From Eudromia elegans (Eukaryota > Chordata > Aves > Tinamiformes > Tinamidae), in the NCBI GenBank assembly GCA_003342815.1, contig PTEX01000206.1, positions 992,001 to 1,056,000 of the forward strand: DNA of 64,000 nt. The letters are read 5' to 3'. Under the pieces are notes generated by a model that was given only the letters and a program-made list of their open reading frames with translations, was not told where the DNA came from and ran no database searches. Made by a program: the position numbers and the translations under genes. This document shows, one piece after another, positions 1 through 14,100 of the stretch (positions are counted from its first letter, which is position 1; each line of letters opens with the position of its first letter).

Positions 1-844
1 AGGACATGAGTTTATATGGCTCAAGATTGCTCAGAAATATGAACCAAAATGTGCTAAGTGAGGAAGATTGGGTGAATATCTTCCACAGCATGCTTCTGAG
101 CTGAGCTGAAACAATAATCGGGATGAACCCTGAAAGTATAATTTAAGGAAGAATTAGAAGGGGCAGATAGCAGAAAAGTTAGGGGGTTTTTGCAGTATTG
201 CCTTTGAAATCTTCCTGTAATTTTGCATTTCTTACTCACCTTGACTCAGTTATGGAACTGGGTAACTTCACTCTGCATTTGTGCTTGTTGCTTATTTGTC
301 ATGTAAATGAAAATGGTGGATGTTTCATTTTGGCTACTTCATTGCAGATAGCAAACGATATAAACTGGGAAAATGTTCCAATTTACATTAACCTTGGATG
401 TGTCGAATTGTCTCTGGTGCCTCTGATAGATTCTTTCATGAATGCTTCCCTGTATTCTTCCAACAGCTATCTTCTGTTAGACAGCAGAGATATTCACATG
501 GGAAAACATTTGCAAGGAGATCCTGCACAGAGGTTGTTTACCAAATACTGTGTCAGATTGAACTTCATTACCATACTATTCTGGTATAATATCACCATCC
601 CTAATTGCCACATGATTACATGTTTAATGCATAAAATATCAGTCATTGCCTATAAGCATAACTTGGCTGGGCTTCCCAAAAGTAATACACATCAGTACAC
701 AGACACAGAACAAAGAACTATATCAAAATATTTGTTCTCAAAGCAGCTGCAAAATAAAATCTAATTTTATTGTTTACCTGTTTTAAAGATAAGGACAGAA
801 AATGATACTTGACATTTATACTTTTATTTGTTTATTTTTTGTAG
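1..844 (+). other. CNBD1: Intron or upstream part of CNBD1, no exon identified
   Basis: This segment precedes the first exon I can support and ends in its acceptor, a T-rich tract followed by TTTGTAG. The preceding coding exon must end in phase 0, because the exon at 845 starts on a codon boundary. I found no acceptor-ORF-donor combination here that meets this. A 188-codon open frame lies at 198-764, but it has no recognisable domain and no good donor in the needed phase. I read it as chance openness in AT-rich sequence. The N-terminal half of the protein and the promoter are therefore outside the window. Confidence 0.6.
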
Positions 845-979
845 CTTGTCAAAGGAAGTTGTTTCGGAACTCTGGAAACTCTCCCATCAAGACTGCAGAA
901 AATCCAGTTATCTATCATTACAGAAGAAGACTGTGAAATTCTTAAAATTCCTTGTTCAGAATATCTGAGAGTCAGAGAG
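845..979 (+). CDS. CNBD1: CNBD1 internal exon: end of first CNB fold
   Basis: This internal coding exon has 45 codons and is phase 0 at both ends. It is bounded by the acceptor TTTTTTGTAG and the donor GAG|gtaagc. Its product starts LVKGSCFGTLETLP and continues to a segment reading TEEDCEILKIP. That order is the second half of a cyclic-nucleotide-binding fold: a phosphate-binding-cassette position, then the strand that ends in a 'cell-in-membrane-protein' style ceLl-ip turn. The family cassette normally reads FGE followed by a PRAAT-like stretch. Here FGT replaces FGE and no arginine sits at the expected place, so nucleotide binding by this fold is doubtful. The FGTLE and EDCEILKIP wording matches my recollection of vertebrate CNBD1; I could not align it. 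Earlier exons lie left of the window. Confidence 0.87.
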
Positions 980-3246
980 GTAAGCTGCGTTAATATTGTG
1001 AGTTTTTGTTCTTTTAACATTAATTTAACACTATATAGCTTATCTGCAAGCTTAAATAACTCTGTAATCTTTTGTTTTGTTATGTTTTCAGTACTTCCAT
1101 CTAAAGTCTCAGATTGAATCCACCTAAAATCCTTCTAGTTACATTTAGACTGCTTAACACAGCATAACCTTTCTCTTCTTCACATCACTAAAGCCCTAAG
1201 TCTAGTTTAAACTGCTGCAATCTGACCTTTGAAACCCATCATCCTCTTGGAGATCAAAACATAATGGAAATGTGCAACTTGTATCCGTGGATTACTACAG
1301 GCTGTTTCTACTGTGAATTTGCTCTGCTTCCCTGCCAAGCACATTAACAAGACAACACCTAGTTCTCAACCTCATCAGTACTCACCTGACACCTCACAAA
1401 TTGTCAAGTGCCAGCTCAAGCACTGAAAACTTACAGTCTCTGCAGAGCTTTAACTTAAGCTGAAAATTAGTGGTAATGTTCCTACCTGTGGCTAAGTAAA
1501 AGACATGAAAAATTAATGTTTTATGGAGTGCTAAGAAAGGTTGGCTGAAAGGTTTGCTAGTTGTTACTCATTCCTCAGCTAAGCTTGAACTCCTGAACTC
1601 TCTGATTTAGAGTATACTTCCATGCACTTTTTCACTGGCAGCAGAGTTAAGACAGAGATCCCTCCCCTCACCTCCTTTTCCCTTGCTTCTCTCCCTCTCC
1701 CTTCTCTGCTTTTCTTTTTCCAGTTTCTTTGTCAAGCTGAATTATTTTACAATAGAAACATTCACACGCTCAAAAACCCAATGAGTTAAAACCAATAACC
1801 ACCAAACACCCATGGCTCACTTGGGAAATTCTGCTCGAGTACACATTATATACCACGTTTTTGTGTGCACAACACAATAAATTAGTCTCCCCTAGACTGC
1901 ACAGCCAAAAGACTCAAAAAGGTAGTGGCTCAGAAAAAGTGACACATCTTAATCTGGCCTCTCAGTGTTGAATTACAGATACCCCCCAAAAATGTGTTTG
2001 GGCTAAGATGGCTCTTCAAATTGTGTACCAGCTAAGGAGTCTTCAAAGTTGAGTGAATTTTCAACTTGAGAAAAAAAATCCATTCAAGAGTTGGCTTTGT
2101 CTGATAATTTGTAATTCTCTTTATGCAGAGGGTGAATAAGGTCTCCTAAAAGCACAAAGTTATCTCTGAAAAGAGACTACAATTTTTCACTTAATTTCTC
2201 TTAATGTGCACAGGTCAGTATTTTATTGCAGACTAAAAATGTAATTGGTGGACTTTGGGAACATAGCAAGTGTGCTTGCATAGAAGGTATGAAAATTATA
2301 ATATTGTCATTTCTAAAGAAGGAAAACAGAAATATAAGAGTTGGTGACCTTTCAGAGTACATGGAAATTAATTTTATATCAATAATTGAGATTGAGAGAC
2401 TGAAGAAAAGCTTTATTTGAGATAAACCTCATGCTCTTTAAGGAGCTGATTTTTCTCTTGTTCTGATTTTCTATATGGTCTATTTATCAAGTTCAGTCTT
2501 TTTTTCCCTTTATGATTACCAGAAGTTGTTACTTGCTAAAAGATAAGGCAATACCTGATAGAGAGAGGTCAAATTATAAAATTAATTTCCTGACATTTTG
2601 TATTATCCTGTAAAATAATGTATTTTCTATAATATAACACTTTCTGGTCTTTGACTCACTTTTGTTCATATAAGAAACTCAACATGAAACTCTCTGTACT
2701 GCCTGGTGATTCTGGGGCAGCATAAATAACATTCTAAACATTGTCATGGCTAAAAGATCTCAATATTAAGGTACTTTTAAAAACTATGTTTGCACATCCT
2801 GAATGTGACAACCCTTTTAGGCATCATTTTGTTGCTTTGTAAGACGTATGTTTTTGATTTGCTAGACAGAGTCTGAACACTTCAAAGGGTCAGCTCCTCC
2901 AGGTTGAGATTACTTTTGTCTTTAATTTATACTGAAGGAACAAGATTTTAGATTATGCTATACTTCACTGAGAAAAAGTCCCCGAAGCAATTCACACACA
3001 GGAACTTCACAAATAGAAACATAAACTTTAAATCAGAATTTCTCAGGTTGTAATTGCTAATCGTTAGTATTTTTTGCCATACTCTCTCAGTGATAAACTT
3101 GACATTTCTAAAAACTTTCTTTGTTCTACAGAATTTTAAATAAGAAAACTTTATAATTTATTTATTTTCTTCATTTATTTTTAAATGCTAGCTCTTTTCT
3201 ATTTCCTTTACATGTTCTCTACTGTTACTATTTGAACGTCTTTCAG
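980..3246 (+). other. CNBD1: CNBD1 intron, 2.3 kb
   Basis: This intron runs from donor gtaagc to acceptor CGTCTTTCAG. It contains no supported exon or mobile element. A pyrimidine-rich stretch lies at about 1655-1725 (mostly C and T, with CCCTC and CTCCC runs). The rest is unremarkable AT-rich sequence with short open frames only. Confidence 0.75.
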
Positions 3247-3379
3247 GATGTTGCTAAGCGGGAACAAATGGATAAGGAAGAACTAATTCGGAACTGCTCA
3301 TATTATCGTGCCTGGCCACAGCTGTACATACTGCAGTTAGCACCTCATTTACAATGGAGACAGTTTCCTGCAGGCCATG
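3247..3379 (+). CDS. CNBD1: CNBD1 internal exon: linker and start of second CNB fold
   Basis: This exon is 133 nt: 44 codons plus one base, so it starts in phase 0 and leaves one base for the next exon. It is bounded by TTTCAG and the donor CATG|gttagt. The product begins DVAKREQMDKEELIRNC, a charged helical linker, and continues through SYYRAWPQLYILQLAPHL to WRQFPAGH. This fits the start of a CNB domain: a helix that meets the 'level of threat' position (fxxWp..l..la), then a strand leading to the G-H of the 'fpaGhvi' turn. The final G joins AG from the 24547 exon to make Glu, giving FPAGHEIIKAGE, a textbook CNB beta-1/beta-2 sequence. That split codon is strong evidence for the gene model, even across a 21-kb intron. 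Confidence 0.9.
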
Positions 3380-3399
3380 GTTAGTTAGCCTCCTTCTGT

Positions 3400-3418
3400 T
3401 TTGTTGTTGTTGTTGTTA
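3400..3418. repeat. GTT microsatellite
   Basis: A short run of GTT units begins about 20 bases after the donor of the 3247-3379 exon. It is simple sequence, with no clear effect on the donor. Confidence 0.8.
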
Positions 3419-4658
3419 ATGTGTTAACTTCACAAAACAGTCATTTTTTTTCTGTATGCATCTACTCTAAATAATACTCTGTAAGTAATTAAAGAAGGAT
3501 TTCTAAAAGTATTTGTTTCTTTACACTATTATGGGGCTTATTTTTTTTATTCTATATGACTTAATTAAGAAAGATTGCCTTTTATTTATTTTGTTAAAAA
3601 ATATGAAGGTTTTAATTGGATGTCTAGTACTGAAGTGAATTATATCATTATCTGCACTGAAATGAAAAAGCAGAAATATTGTCAGAAGCTTTTGATTAAC
3701 TAATTGTTTAAAATGGTTATTATCTTATGCATAGCATTAAATGTTGCCCTCTGTCATGTATCGGTGTATATGCTCAGACTCTGAATTATTAGGTGATAAC
3801 AGATGATTGAAAAGTCATCTGAATTCTATAGAGAATGTGCAATATAACCTCATTAGAAATCTTCATCTGGTTTTCTCCTTAATATGATTTATGTAATTGC
3901 TTTTTTGAGGGGATGAGTTTATTGCAGTAATGTTTTAGAAAGGCTTCTATTAGGTTTTGGACATATAGTTGCCTAAATAAAACAGTTAACTTCAGCTAGA
4001 GGTAGATACTTCTGATCAGCATCATTGACCAAAGAGAACTTACTTAGTTTACAGACATATGATTTTTTTATCTCTACTCTTATTTATATACCAGACTAAA
4101 GAAGCACTGGGCTCAGGGCTGCAGATGGTTTGTAGGCATGAAATGCAATTGTAGTAGCACTCATGCTTGTTCCTCTCCATCAGATACTCTCTTTATAGTT
4201 GTAAGCGAAGTTATTAATTTTGGTTTTTAATTACAATCAATAATAAATGAGCAATAATCATGGTGAAAAATAAAAGTAAAATTTGAATTTACAAACAAGC
4301 CAGATTTAACCTCATTACTCCATTACTCCTTTCTTTCATTTCTGACTCTTCACACATATTAAGGCTTTTGTAACCTTTCCTTCAAGGCTGTTCTCTAGAG
4401 GGACTGTTCCCTCTTCTCTACCCAAGGATGTTGTGCAGTGCAACCTGCATGGATTTCATATTCAATTTGATGAAATTTAAACCACTTATTGCTCTCTAAT
4501 CCAGGAGCTGATCATTATGTAACGACCTCAGTTATAGTTCTTATAGCCAGCAAAATACATTCAAATTGCTCCAAGAAGTACCATGCTAATCTGAAAGCAA
4601 GCATTCCCAATAGGAAATATGTAATATATATATACAAACATAAGTATAAAATATACGT

Positions 4659-4674
4659 ACACACACACACACAC
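4659..4674. repeat. AC dinucleotide microsatellite
   Basis: Eight AC units follow an AT-rich stretch of TATATA and ATATAC in the large intron. Confidence 0.85.
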
Positions 4675-7600
4675 TGGCCACAAAGATCAACGCAAGCATA
4701 AACATGCTGTACTCACACAGATACAAATGGCACTGAAGGCCTCATCCTCTTCCTCTCTGGCAGGTCAGAATGAACACCCATCAGTAGGAAATGCATGTGA
4801 ATATACGATGTGCATCCTCCAGTAATTGGCCTTAAACACTCTGTAATTGTGTAAGAGCAAAATTATTATGTGCAAGGTCAGGCAAAAACGTGTTTCTAAC
4901 CATGATGCAGTAAGCAGTTTTGTCCCTTCCGCTAGGATACTGTAGGAGCTATATGAAACTATTGCTTAGGCAGGTCTACCAGAAGATAGGATAACACAAA
5001 GACTTACAGGAGAACTAAGACATACTTGAGCAAGTAAAATAGCTCTGCTGTTGCAGGCATTTTAGAAACTTTTAGTCTTTACATGTGCTTCTGGCAATCC
5101 GCATCATCACCGTCAAAGTCTTTTCCAGCCAAGCAGGAGGGGTGCTGATTTCAACCAGACTTTTCTAATAATGTTGCTAACCTTGGGCAAAGGTTGCCTT
5201 TGGCTTCCAGTACAAGCTGCTTCCAACCCCTAGGGTTCAGCAGGGCTGCAACAGTAGTGCTAACCCCAGGCGTCCCATCTTGCTACTGCTGCAATCTTCC
5301 TATTAACATAACTTCTTTCTTTCCCGATGTAAAGGTACACCATAAAATTGTACTGAGAAGGAGCTGTGATTAAAGCATTTGGCCTTTTCTGTTAGATGAC
5401 TAATATTAGCAATATGTGAGCAATAGGGTATATTTCCTGCCAGAAGTTCAGTAAGTGGCTTATACAATCTTTGCGTACAATTTGTCTTGCGTATAAGGAA
5501 AAATACCCTCTTGTGCATATGAAACAGCAGCTTGCAAATGTGTACCTATCTCCAGTTCTCATAAGCAAAAGTAGGGTTTTTTTGAAAGAAAACATGAGGA
5601 GAAACAGTTGCACATATTAGAGAGCACATACAGCAAAATCAGGAGCTTCTTGTAAAATACTAACCACTTGATATCACTTGCAAAGAATGGAGCATTGGCA
5701 AGCACAGTTTAAGTGTGTATGGTTTTATTTAGGTTACAGAATTCTACACTCACCTTGCTCTGTTCCCTTTCTAACCTAATTTCCATCTCTACCTGCTGTC
5801 TTTGTACATCTGCTTCTCAATTAATCCTCACACCTGCAGTGGCTTCAGTTTACTGACCACAGCCATTAACTCTTGCTGTTATAGCTGAGGTCATTGAGTT
5901 TTTCTGGGATTTAGAAGTGTAAAAATAATGAAATGGGATGATTTTTTGTTATGTATAGGCCTGGCAGACAGCATAACCTATTGACAAAACATCTCCCCAA
6001 GTACCTTTACTGTTGAACAATTCCATAACTACATATAGAACATTTGTCTATTTAGTCAAGGATCCTTAAAATCGTGGCTGTCATTATTGTCTCATTTCAC
6101 AGAGGGACAGAACAATGAAGTAACCGCACAGACCTATAGATAAAGATTGAGAGATTAGTTTCCTTGAGAGCTAGATCCTAATACTTACTGCCTTTATATG
6201 AATGGATTGGGAACCTTTAAAGTTTTTACACTGCAAAGGTGGAAGAGGATACATTTTAGGTAAAGATACAGATTTTCAAGGCATTTTAATGAACCTGTGC
6301 ACAAAATACAGCCAGAAAAGCTTTGGATCCTATTTGAGGTGATTTGTAAGTAGCTTAAAAAGCAAATTTAAAATATTTATTGACCGTTTACATTTGAGAC
6401 AAGGTTAGAACAACTTCTGTCTAGAATTGTGAGAATTTATATCAGTGATGTTGGAGTGCCATTCTGCAGTTCTGTTGTTTATCTCCCCAAATTGGAGAAT
6501 TCCTGTTATATTTTGTGAGATTAGGACTTTGCTCAGTGTCATTGCAAAAAGTTTCCCACTGTGAAGTAGAGCAACTTGACAGTTAGCTGCTGGCCTTGTT
6601 CAAAGGGGCCTGCTGTGATTTCGCATTGTTCTCACAGCCTAATTGTCCAAACACCAAATGTAAGGTGCTATATAAATGTAAAATATTATTGCAGTATACT
6701 CTGCTTAATTGGGACAGGTTTTTTATTGGATACCTCCCAGGTAAGTAATTTAACCTCATGATAGTAGTTTGTAATGGCTTCTTTCTAATTGACTGATATT
6801 AGCATAAATTCTGCATAATAGCTATATGTACATGGATTGCTAGTGCCAAATACTTGAATAGAGTTTTGATGAAAACAAAACTTAAAGAAATAGGCTAACA
6901 TCCTTTAAACAAATAGCAAATCATTCTGTGTGGACTAGGGCCCTGCCGCTGATTTTGGAGCACCTCAGTTTTCTCAAATTAAAATATAAATCCTGTATAG
7001 ATAGAGAAAGAAAGTCCAAAAATCATGGAATTTATAGGTTCTATTTGCGATTTCAGACCCACACATCAGTGCAACTATAAGATAAAGAAATTGAGTAATT
7101 TTTCCACTTTCCTTTCCTGGGGTTCCCTGCTTCATCACTGCAATAAAACTTCCACCCTTATCATGTTTATTGCAATGCCTCCTCAGCTATGTCTTAAAAT
7201 CTTTAAAAGGGCATACAACCAGAGGAGTTAATGCTGATAACATTAGTATGCCGTTCAAAAGGGAGGTGAGTCACAGCTGAGTTTCTCGGTGTGTGAGTTT
7301 TTCATGACAGAACTGCTTTAAAAGGCTTGTCTCCAGTGGAGTTCCATAAATAATTGCTGTTGGTAGATGAGTGTGGGCATGAGTCGTTTTGGATGGTCTT
7401 ATTGCTGAAGCCTCTATACTGTGAATCAATAGCTAGAAGACAACATAGTAAACTATTCCTGATAATTTTAGATGGTGGTTCTCAGTTTCTGGATGAGAAA
7501 TCCTTAACGGACGATGACAGGCACTGCTAAACTCTTTGAGGGTGGTTTCAGTGCTGCTTTCTACACGTGGAAGGAAGTGCATTTCAAGATTGAGATTCTA

Positions 7601-10600
7601 GATTCAGCTCAGAGACAAGAGCTTCCTTCAGTATTTTTGTTTCTCAGTTTAGAGCGGAGCTAGCTGAAGTTTTCCTCCCTGGTTGCATCTCAGTGAGAGC
7701 TAAGAGCACGCACATATTCCTAGCTGAGAACAGGATATGAGTCTCTCCCAGAAACACTTGGTATGAAGAGTAAGACACCAATGGTGGAGCTTAATGCTAG
7801 CTGTGGTTGTGGTAAGTACCCGACATGCCTCACCTGGCATTTGCCTCTAGTTGCAATATTTGCGATTCAGCATGCTCAGCAATTCAAATCTTAGGCTTAA
7901 ACAGAGTCAGAATGCAGTGTCTTTTCCATCTCATTGTCCAGGGTCATTACAGTTAGCTGGCATAAGCATCCTCCAGAGCCTGCCTCTTCCCCAGTTTCTG
8001 TCTACATGTCTGTTCTTGACATGTGAACTCCTCAGGGCAAAGACTTTGTGTGCCTGGAGAAGCCAGCTAGCACATTGTGGCTACTGCCACAAACACACAC
8101 GGGTTTTCTTAAAAATGGAAGGTTTTAACAGAAGCCACAGCCCTTAGCAGCTCCCAGAGAACTTCTAGCTAGGAGAGAACAGAAGGAAGTACCAGAGACA
8201 AACTTATTTGAGAAGATGATTGTGTATTTGTCAGTGAAGTGACAGCTAGCAGACCTGAACTCTTTAAAGAGCCTAATCCATATATAGATACTAGTTTTTA
8301 ATTTTGATCTCTTGCTTGAATGTTAATTTGGGTTGGAGAGCATAATGGTGTAAATCTTCTAGCAGCTAACACAGAAAAATGAAAGATTACAAACAGGACT
8401 GTCGTCTTCATTTCTATTTGCAAAGAAAAATATTTATCTACTTCAGGCATGCTGTGGTTTCTTTTTTTTAGGAAAGAAATATATGCTGATTCAGATCTAT
8501 AATTATGAGTGTGAAAAATCCATAGGTCAACAGTTCTGGAGTGCTGAGCACTCTCAGTTTGAGATTATCTCCACTACGAAAGGATTTTGAAGCTTAAATG
8601 AAATTTAAATAAGCTCTCAGAGATTTGATAATAATAGATTTGTTAGTAAAAATTGTCTTACAAGAAATGTAAAGCACAATTGAATTCATTATTCTGGGGC
8701 CAATTTTAACATCTCCTGAATTGTTTTCACTGCATACCTGTTACTTTGGCATATTGAGCCAGCTGAGCGCAACAAATGTCTGTTTTATTTAAAAGCATAG
8801 CCTACTTTTGTTATTTATTACATTTCTACTTTCCCGGTCAGGAAATAATTTCTCTAAAGTAATCATAGTCCCACACTTTTATGCAGGTGATATTTGAAGT
8901 TGAATCTTATCTGTCAGGTACTTTTTTCTTACTATCTTCTTTAAGTAATTATTCATGGCTTGCAAACTGGATAGGCTTAATGACTTCCTAGATATCCATG
9001 AACAAAATTTAGAGGAGAAAGAGATTTAGTAAAATATAATTTACAGATATATTTGCAACTGTGAATTTCTGTGGGACCTTGATCAATGAATAATCTGTAG
9101 ATTCCATATGCATGCCATCTCTATTCCACATTGCTTAAAACTTGCTTTTCCTTCAGTTGTCTGTTCTACTGGCAACGAATTTTATTTTTGGTGCCAACAG
9201 TCATTTTGTGCAGTATAAAGAATGTTATTGGCCTGCTTCTTGCTATTTCAAATGTATTTATACAAATTCTGTGTATAAAAAGAATACATGTATCCATCCA
9301 TGTGCTCTGTTTGCATTTTTGTGATTTTTCATTTGTTCTATGTTGGTTTTTGTACTTCTTTTTCTCTGTGGGTAATTGTACTATTGTCTCTGTGTGAGTG
9401 GAGGTGATCCCTAGGGAGGCATCAATAATGTGATCCTTTGCTGTCTTCTTTCATGCTTTTGAAACAACATTTGGGAAACGAAACAAAACAAGGTTTCTGA
9501 TAATTTCAAACAGAGAACCGGCTGCCAAGGAAGTAATTATTGTCATGGAGCTTATTGACACAACCATTTTTTCCTGTAATGTTTTTTATCCTTGATTTTA
9601 GAAAGGATTAGAAGTGTATGAACTTCCCTACCTTCATGTGCACATACCAAAACTGAACAAAAAAGATGCATTAATCAAGTGAAGAAAGCAAAAGAACAGG
9701 AAGCAAAAGCCAGACAAATTGTAATGTCAAAATACTTTTTTTTTTTTTTTTTTTAACCTCTGAGAGCAATTAACACTGTAGGAACATTGTATCAAAGAGA
9801 AAAAAAATAGAGGCTTCATTGCTTGTTCTTCCTACCCAAGGCTAGAACTTATTTCAGGAGCTATAGCATAATCTGATGCCCTTTGCTGGGCTCAGGACTA
9901 AGTGAACTGTGAGACCTTGCTTATAAAGGCAAGAAGGTAGGTAGTAGCAGAGGTGAAAGGGGAAGATAGCAACTGCCATGGCATTTGGTGTGGAGTGCCA
10001 TGTGATCATCTTGATTTGATGCTGTCTAATGAGTTTAAGCTTCTTAAGGGAGATGAAACTAAATGCCAATTTTGTAAATATTTTGTAAATATTTAAAAAT
10101 TTTAGGAATGAAACTTGGATTTGATTGGTCTGTGATGACAAAACTGAAAAAAAAAAAGGATATATAGGAGTGTAAATAAGAAAACTAAAGTTCCAAAAGT
10201 AGCTTTTGAGTCTCTGTATTTTGAACTAGGGAATTTCATTTGCCTTGAATCCTCAGTGACAGAGATATGTGCCTTTTTGCTTGTCTTATATCTTAACAAG
10301 GTGGGTGAAGTGGAATATCTTTGCTTAAGTATACTAATATCTGGATCATTAATTTATGTGGCTTGGTGTTCCTAAATTATCTGCAAAGCTACATTTGACC
10401 AGGGCACTACTAATACCACTATAATTCTGTTTAACTTCCTTGAACATCAGAGTTTTCCTGTGAGCAGCCATTTGAAATGCCAGATTTTGTCATTTCTATT
10501 TCATCTTAGTAATAGTTTAAAAAGAGAATGTAAAATGCATTTCTTGCTTTGAGAAAAAAAAAAGAACATTTAGTAGTTCTTTTCTGAAATGGTGTTTCTG

Positions 10601-11110
10601 TATAGAGTTTTTCTGGTTTAGATACTCTGTTATGTCACCTTGTTTATTAATGATGAAATGATGAAATCTTACTTCTGCTTTTTATTTTTTATTTTTTAAA
10701 AGGGAAATACTGGAATATGTAGTACCAGATATGGAATCTCTACCATCTACCTGTCTCAAAAAATAGAATAGTTTCCATTAGCAGATTTTATTACCATGTA
10801 AATATTTAACATATATTTTACTGAATTAAAGTGCTGACTACTCATATTACATCTATTAACAGGATATTTTATTTCATGTATAATGAGCAATCTCTGGAAG
10901 CCACAGAGCTAAATTCTGGACTTTGTAACGCAATAAATGTTTTATAAATACCAGGATAATTATAATAGTTTATTGATGTACACTTAAGGGCAAAATAGAT
11001 CACTTTATTATTTGCATCTTGATGGCCTTATTAATTAACTGTGTAAATGGGATTATTCTGCTGAACTTTTTTCTCCATTCACAAAGGGTCTTTGTTGTGT
11101 TTTTTTGATA

Positions 11111-11144
11111 TTTCTTCTACATATATATTTCTTCTACATATATA
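11111..11144. repeat. Exact 17-bp tandem duplication
   Basis: TTTCTTCTACATATATA occurs twice back to back (11111-11127 and 11128-11144) with no mismatches. The identity of the copies suggests a recent replication slippage event. Confidence 0.9.
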
Positions 11145-14100
11145 ATCTCGTGGTCTCTCATATGAGACCAGGAGAGAATGGGCAAAGTGGGCCACAGAAG
11201 ATTTCTTAGAGATTTTAAACATCCTGGATTATCTTAATGCAAGCGAAAGCCAGGGTGGTTTGTTCACTGAATAAAGACAGAAATCCTCAAGTCAATGTTG
11301 TGATACACCTTCCTGATAGAATATTTGTGGGCAAATATTAACCTTGGAGACTGCAATTAATTTCTGTTTGAGAGCTGCTTAAGGTTTTTCAGTGTGTTTA
11401 ATCTGACTTCCTATGTAAAACAGACTTAGAGTTTTCTTCTAGTATTCTCTCATAAAGGAAAAGTGGTAACATTGAAAATATTTTTTTCTAGTAAAAAATA
11501 TTCAGTCTTCCTCTAAAGACCCTATTTATCCTATTCTTTGACAAGTTTGCTTCCAAAGCTGGTTGGTCTCCCTCTTTTAAACAAGTTAAAAGCAAATCAC
11601 ATCTTCTGTTTAATGTAATAATCCTGTAAGTTCAGCTGGTAATTGCCTGATAGATCAACAAACTCTCTTCTGCACACTGATTTGTTCAATTTCCACTAGC
11701 TTGAAACAGCATGTTAGTACTACTGAAGGTAGCAGACTGCAAATATTAATTCAGAAACACTTGTAATAATATATCAATTTCTGGTTGCTAAGGAAATCAG
11801 CAAATGGCAACACATATTTCAGTCTATCGCCACAAATTTGAGAAATGACCAGTATGAAAATTTTGCATTTTCACTTTTCTAGAATGTGAAAAACTGCTGT
11901 CAGTAATGATCTAGTGTACTACTGCTTTTGCTAAGGGCCTTATAAATCTGATTAATGACGCTTCCATGAAATAACAACCAAGTGGAACAAACATATTTTT
12001 CCCATTTTATTTTTGTGGTGCTGACATTTGGTGTTGATTGAAAAAAAAAAATGTATGTTTCATCTTCTGAATGTATGTAATACAATGACTTTGAGAAAAC
12101 AACCACCAATTATTTCTTCATGTATTTTGTGTATTTGTAATATCTACTATATTTGCTTTTAGAGTGATTAATTCAGCCTACATTGAAAATTAGACAATTT
12201 TAAAACAATACCACCTTTCTTTTCCTGTGAAAGGGATGGTAATTGTACCATGTTTATTAGTTTTTGTTCTCTTGTTAGCTCTTTTTGATAGACCATTGTA
12301 AATGAGCTGGAAACATCAGAGTCTTTGTACTGCTGCCTTTAGAAACAAATTAACTTGTATGGCAGGATATCATGGGCACCAATGACAAAAATAAAAAATG
12401 TACAAGTGTCCCCTTACATCAACATGATATATTCCATCTTAAAACTTTTTTTTTTTTCCCTATGGCATCTTATAAATTATTGGGAATTTATTGATCGTTT
12501 TTAAAAAGAACATCTGAAAGTCTGAGAGTGTCATACAACACATTTTCACCTAAGTTAGTATACTGAGGAAATGCTAAATTCAATAATGAACCTTGTGAAA
12601 ATTATATGATTAATGCTCCATGCAACACTGAAAATATATGGCTGCTCGTTCAAGCAAGAACTTTAATCCTCAAAAGGGATTACTTTATAATTTCAATCTT
12701 TAAACAGCGACACACACACAAAAAAAAACGCAGAAAAGTTTATGTAAACAATACACATTGGACTAGTATATCAAAAGCAGCTCATAAGCCACTTATAGAT
12801 TACTTGTCCTTGCTGTACATCACAAAGAAATACATTAAGGTAACTTTCAAAAAATATTTTCCTGAGTAACTAACTGAAAGAACCCTTTTTTTTTATAAAT
12901 GTGCATTTTCTACTTTGAAGCAACTTTTAAATTATGTAGCAAAGGCCATGCTGCATGATTACATGCATGGTAAAGAGTCTTGACACCTTTCTGAAACTTA
13001 CTCTGTACTCACAATTCACAGAGGTCAGTGCTGGGTTTATTCATTACTGAAAGTGTTCCAGTGTTTATGTTTGTATGTGACCCCAGGCATTCAATCCAGC
13101 AGGCTGCTTTTCACCCAACAGCCTAGGCTCTCGGTTTGGTGCTAGGCACCTCATGGAATGAATCTAAAGGCTCAGAAAATTTCATGGATCAAACGTGTTT
13201 ATTGAAAGTACATTTAGTTCTTCATATGTAAATGAATAAGTCATTTCAATGTCTAAGATTATATTTATGGAGCAAAGTAGATGTTTTAACATTGATTTGA
13301 AGGTTTACTGAAGATGAGTTCAACTTTTCTTGACCTGAAAATAAACCTGAGATATTGAGATTAAGCAGACTCCTCTTAGGGTTTGAGGCTGTCACAGACA
13401 CCAAAAATCTTCTTCATTTTCCCTCTCCCTCAATTCCTAGGTGCAGTTACTCTCAGTTCATTAAATGATTTCTTTTTGTAATGTATTCATTAAGTCAAGA
13501 AAAATTAAGAACTTTGTTTTCTTATTTATTGGATCACTTGGTTTTGAGCATTGACTATGCAATGGCTCTTTGGTTTCTGGCTTAGAAAAGAAGACTTAAG
13601 CTTTAGAAAATCTTATCTTTCAGTAGTTATACAGCTTCTACTATACAGATTTGTAGAGAAGAATCCCTTAAAATTCCATAGCCAAGGGATCTCCTAAAAA
13701 CCCATAGCTATGGGAGAAAGTGTCCTTCTGTGTATGCTCCCAGTAGGATATTTTATTGGCAGAACACAAACTTTAGATAATCCCACATTCAGTCCCTTCC
13801 TTTGCCTTGGGAGCTTCTCCGAACTTGAGTACACCCAAAAGAAGAGTATTTGATAGGACAGGGTGCCCAGTACTGTTCTTTAAATTTTCCTTTTTTGGTG
13901 ACATACTTGAATGCTCCATACAATTTGGTAAGGAGTGAAGAGTAAGGATAGTTATGTGATTTATTTCAAAGGGTTTCATTTCCTGCTCTACAAAGTATTT
14001 ATACAAAACTGGTGCTCGGTTCACAAGCAATACACTTATTTATATAATTAGCCTTTGGTTTGAAAAGGACAGATATTACTCTTTTTAAAACATTCTTTTG

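Noticed and set aside
180-262. Possible upstream CNBD1 exon between TTTTTGCAG and GG|gtaact
   Set aside because: Two of three frames contain stops, and the open one ends in phase 1, which does not fit the phase-0 start of the exon at 845.
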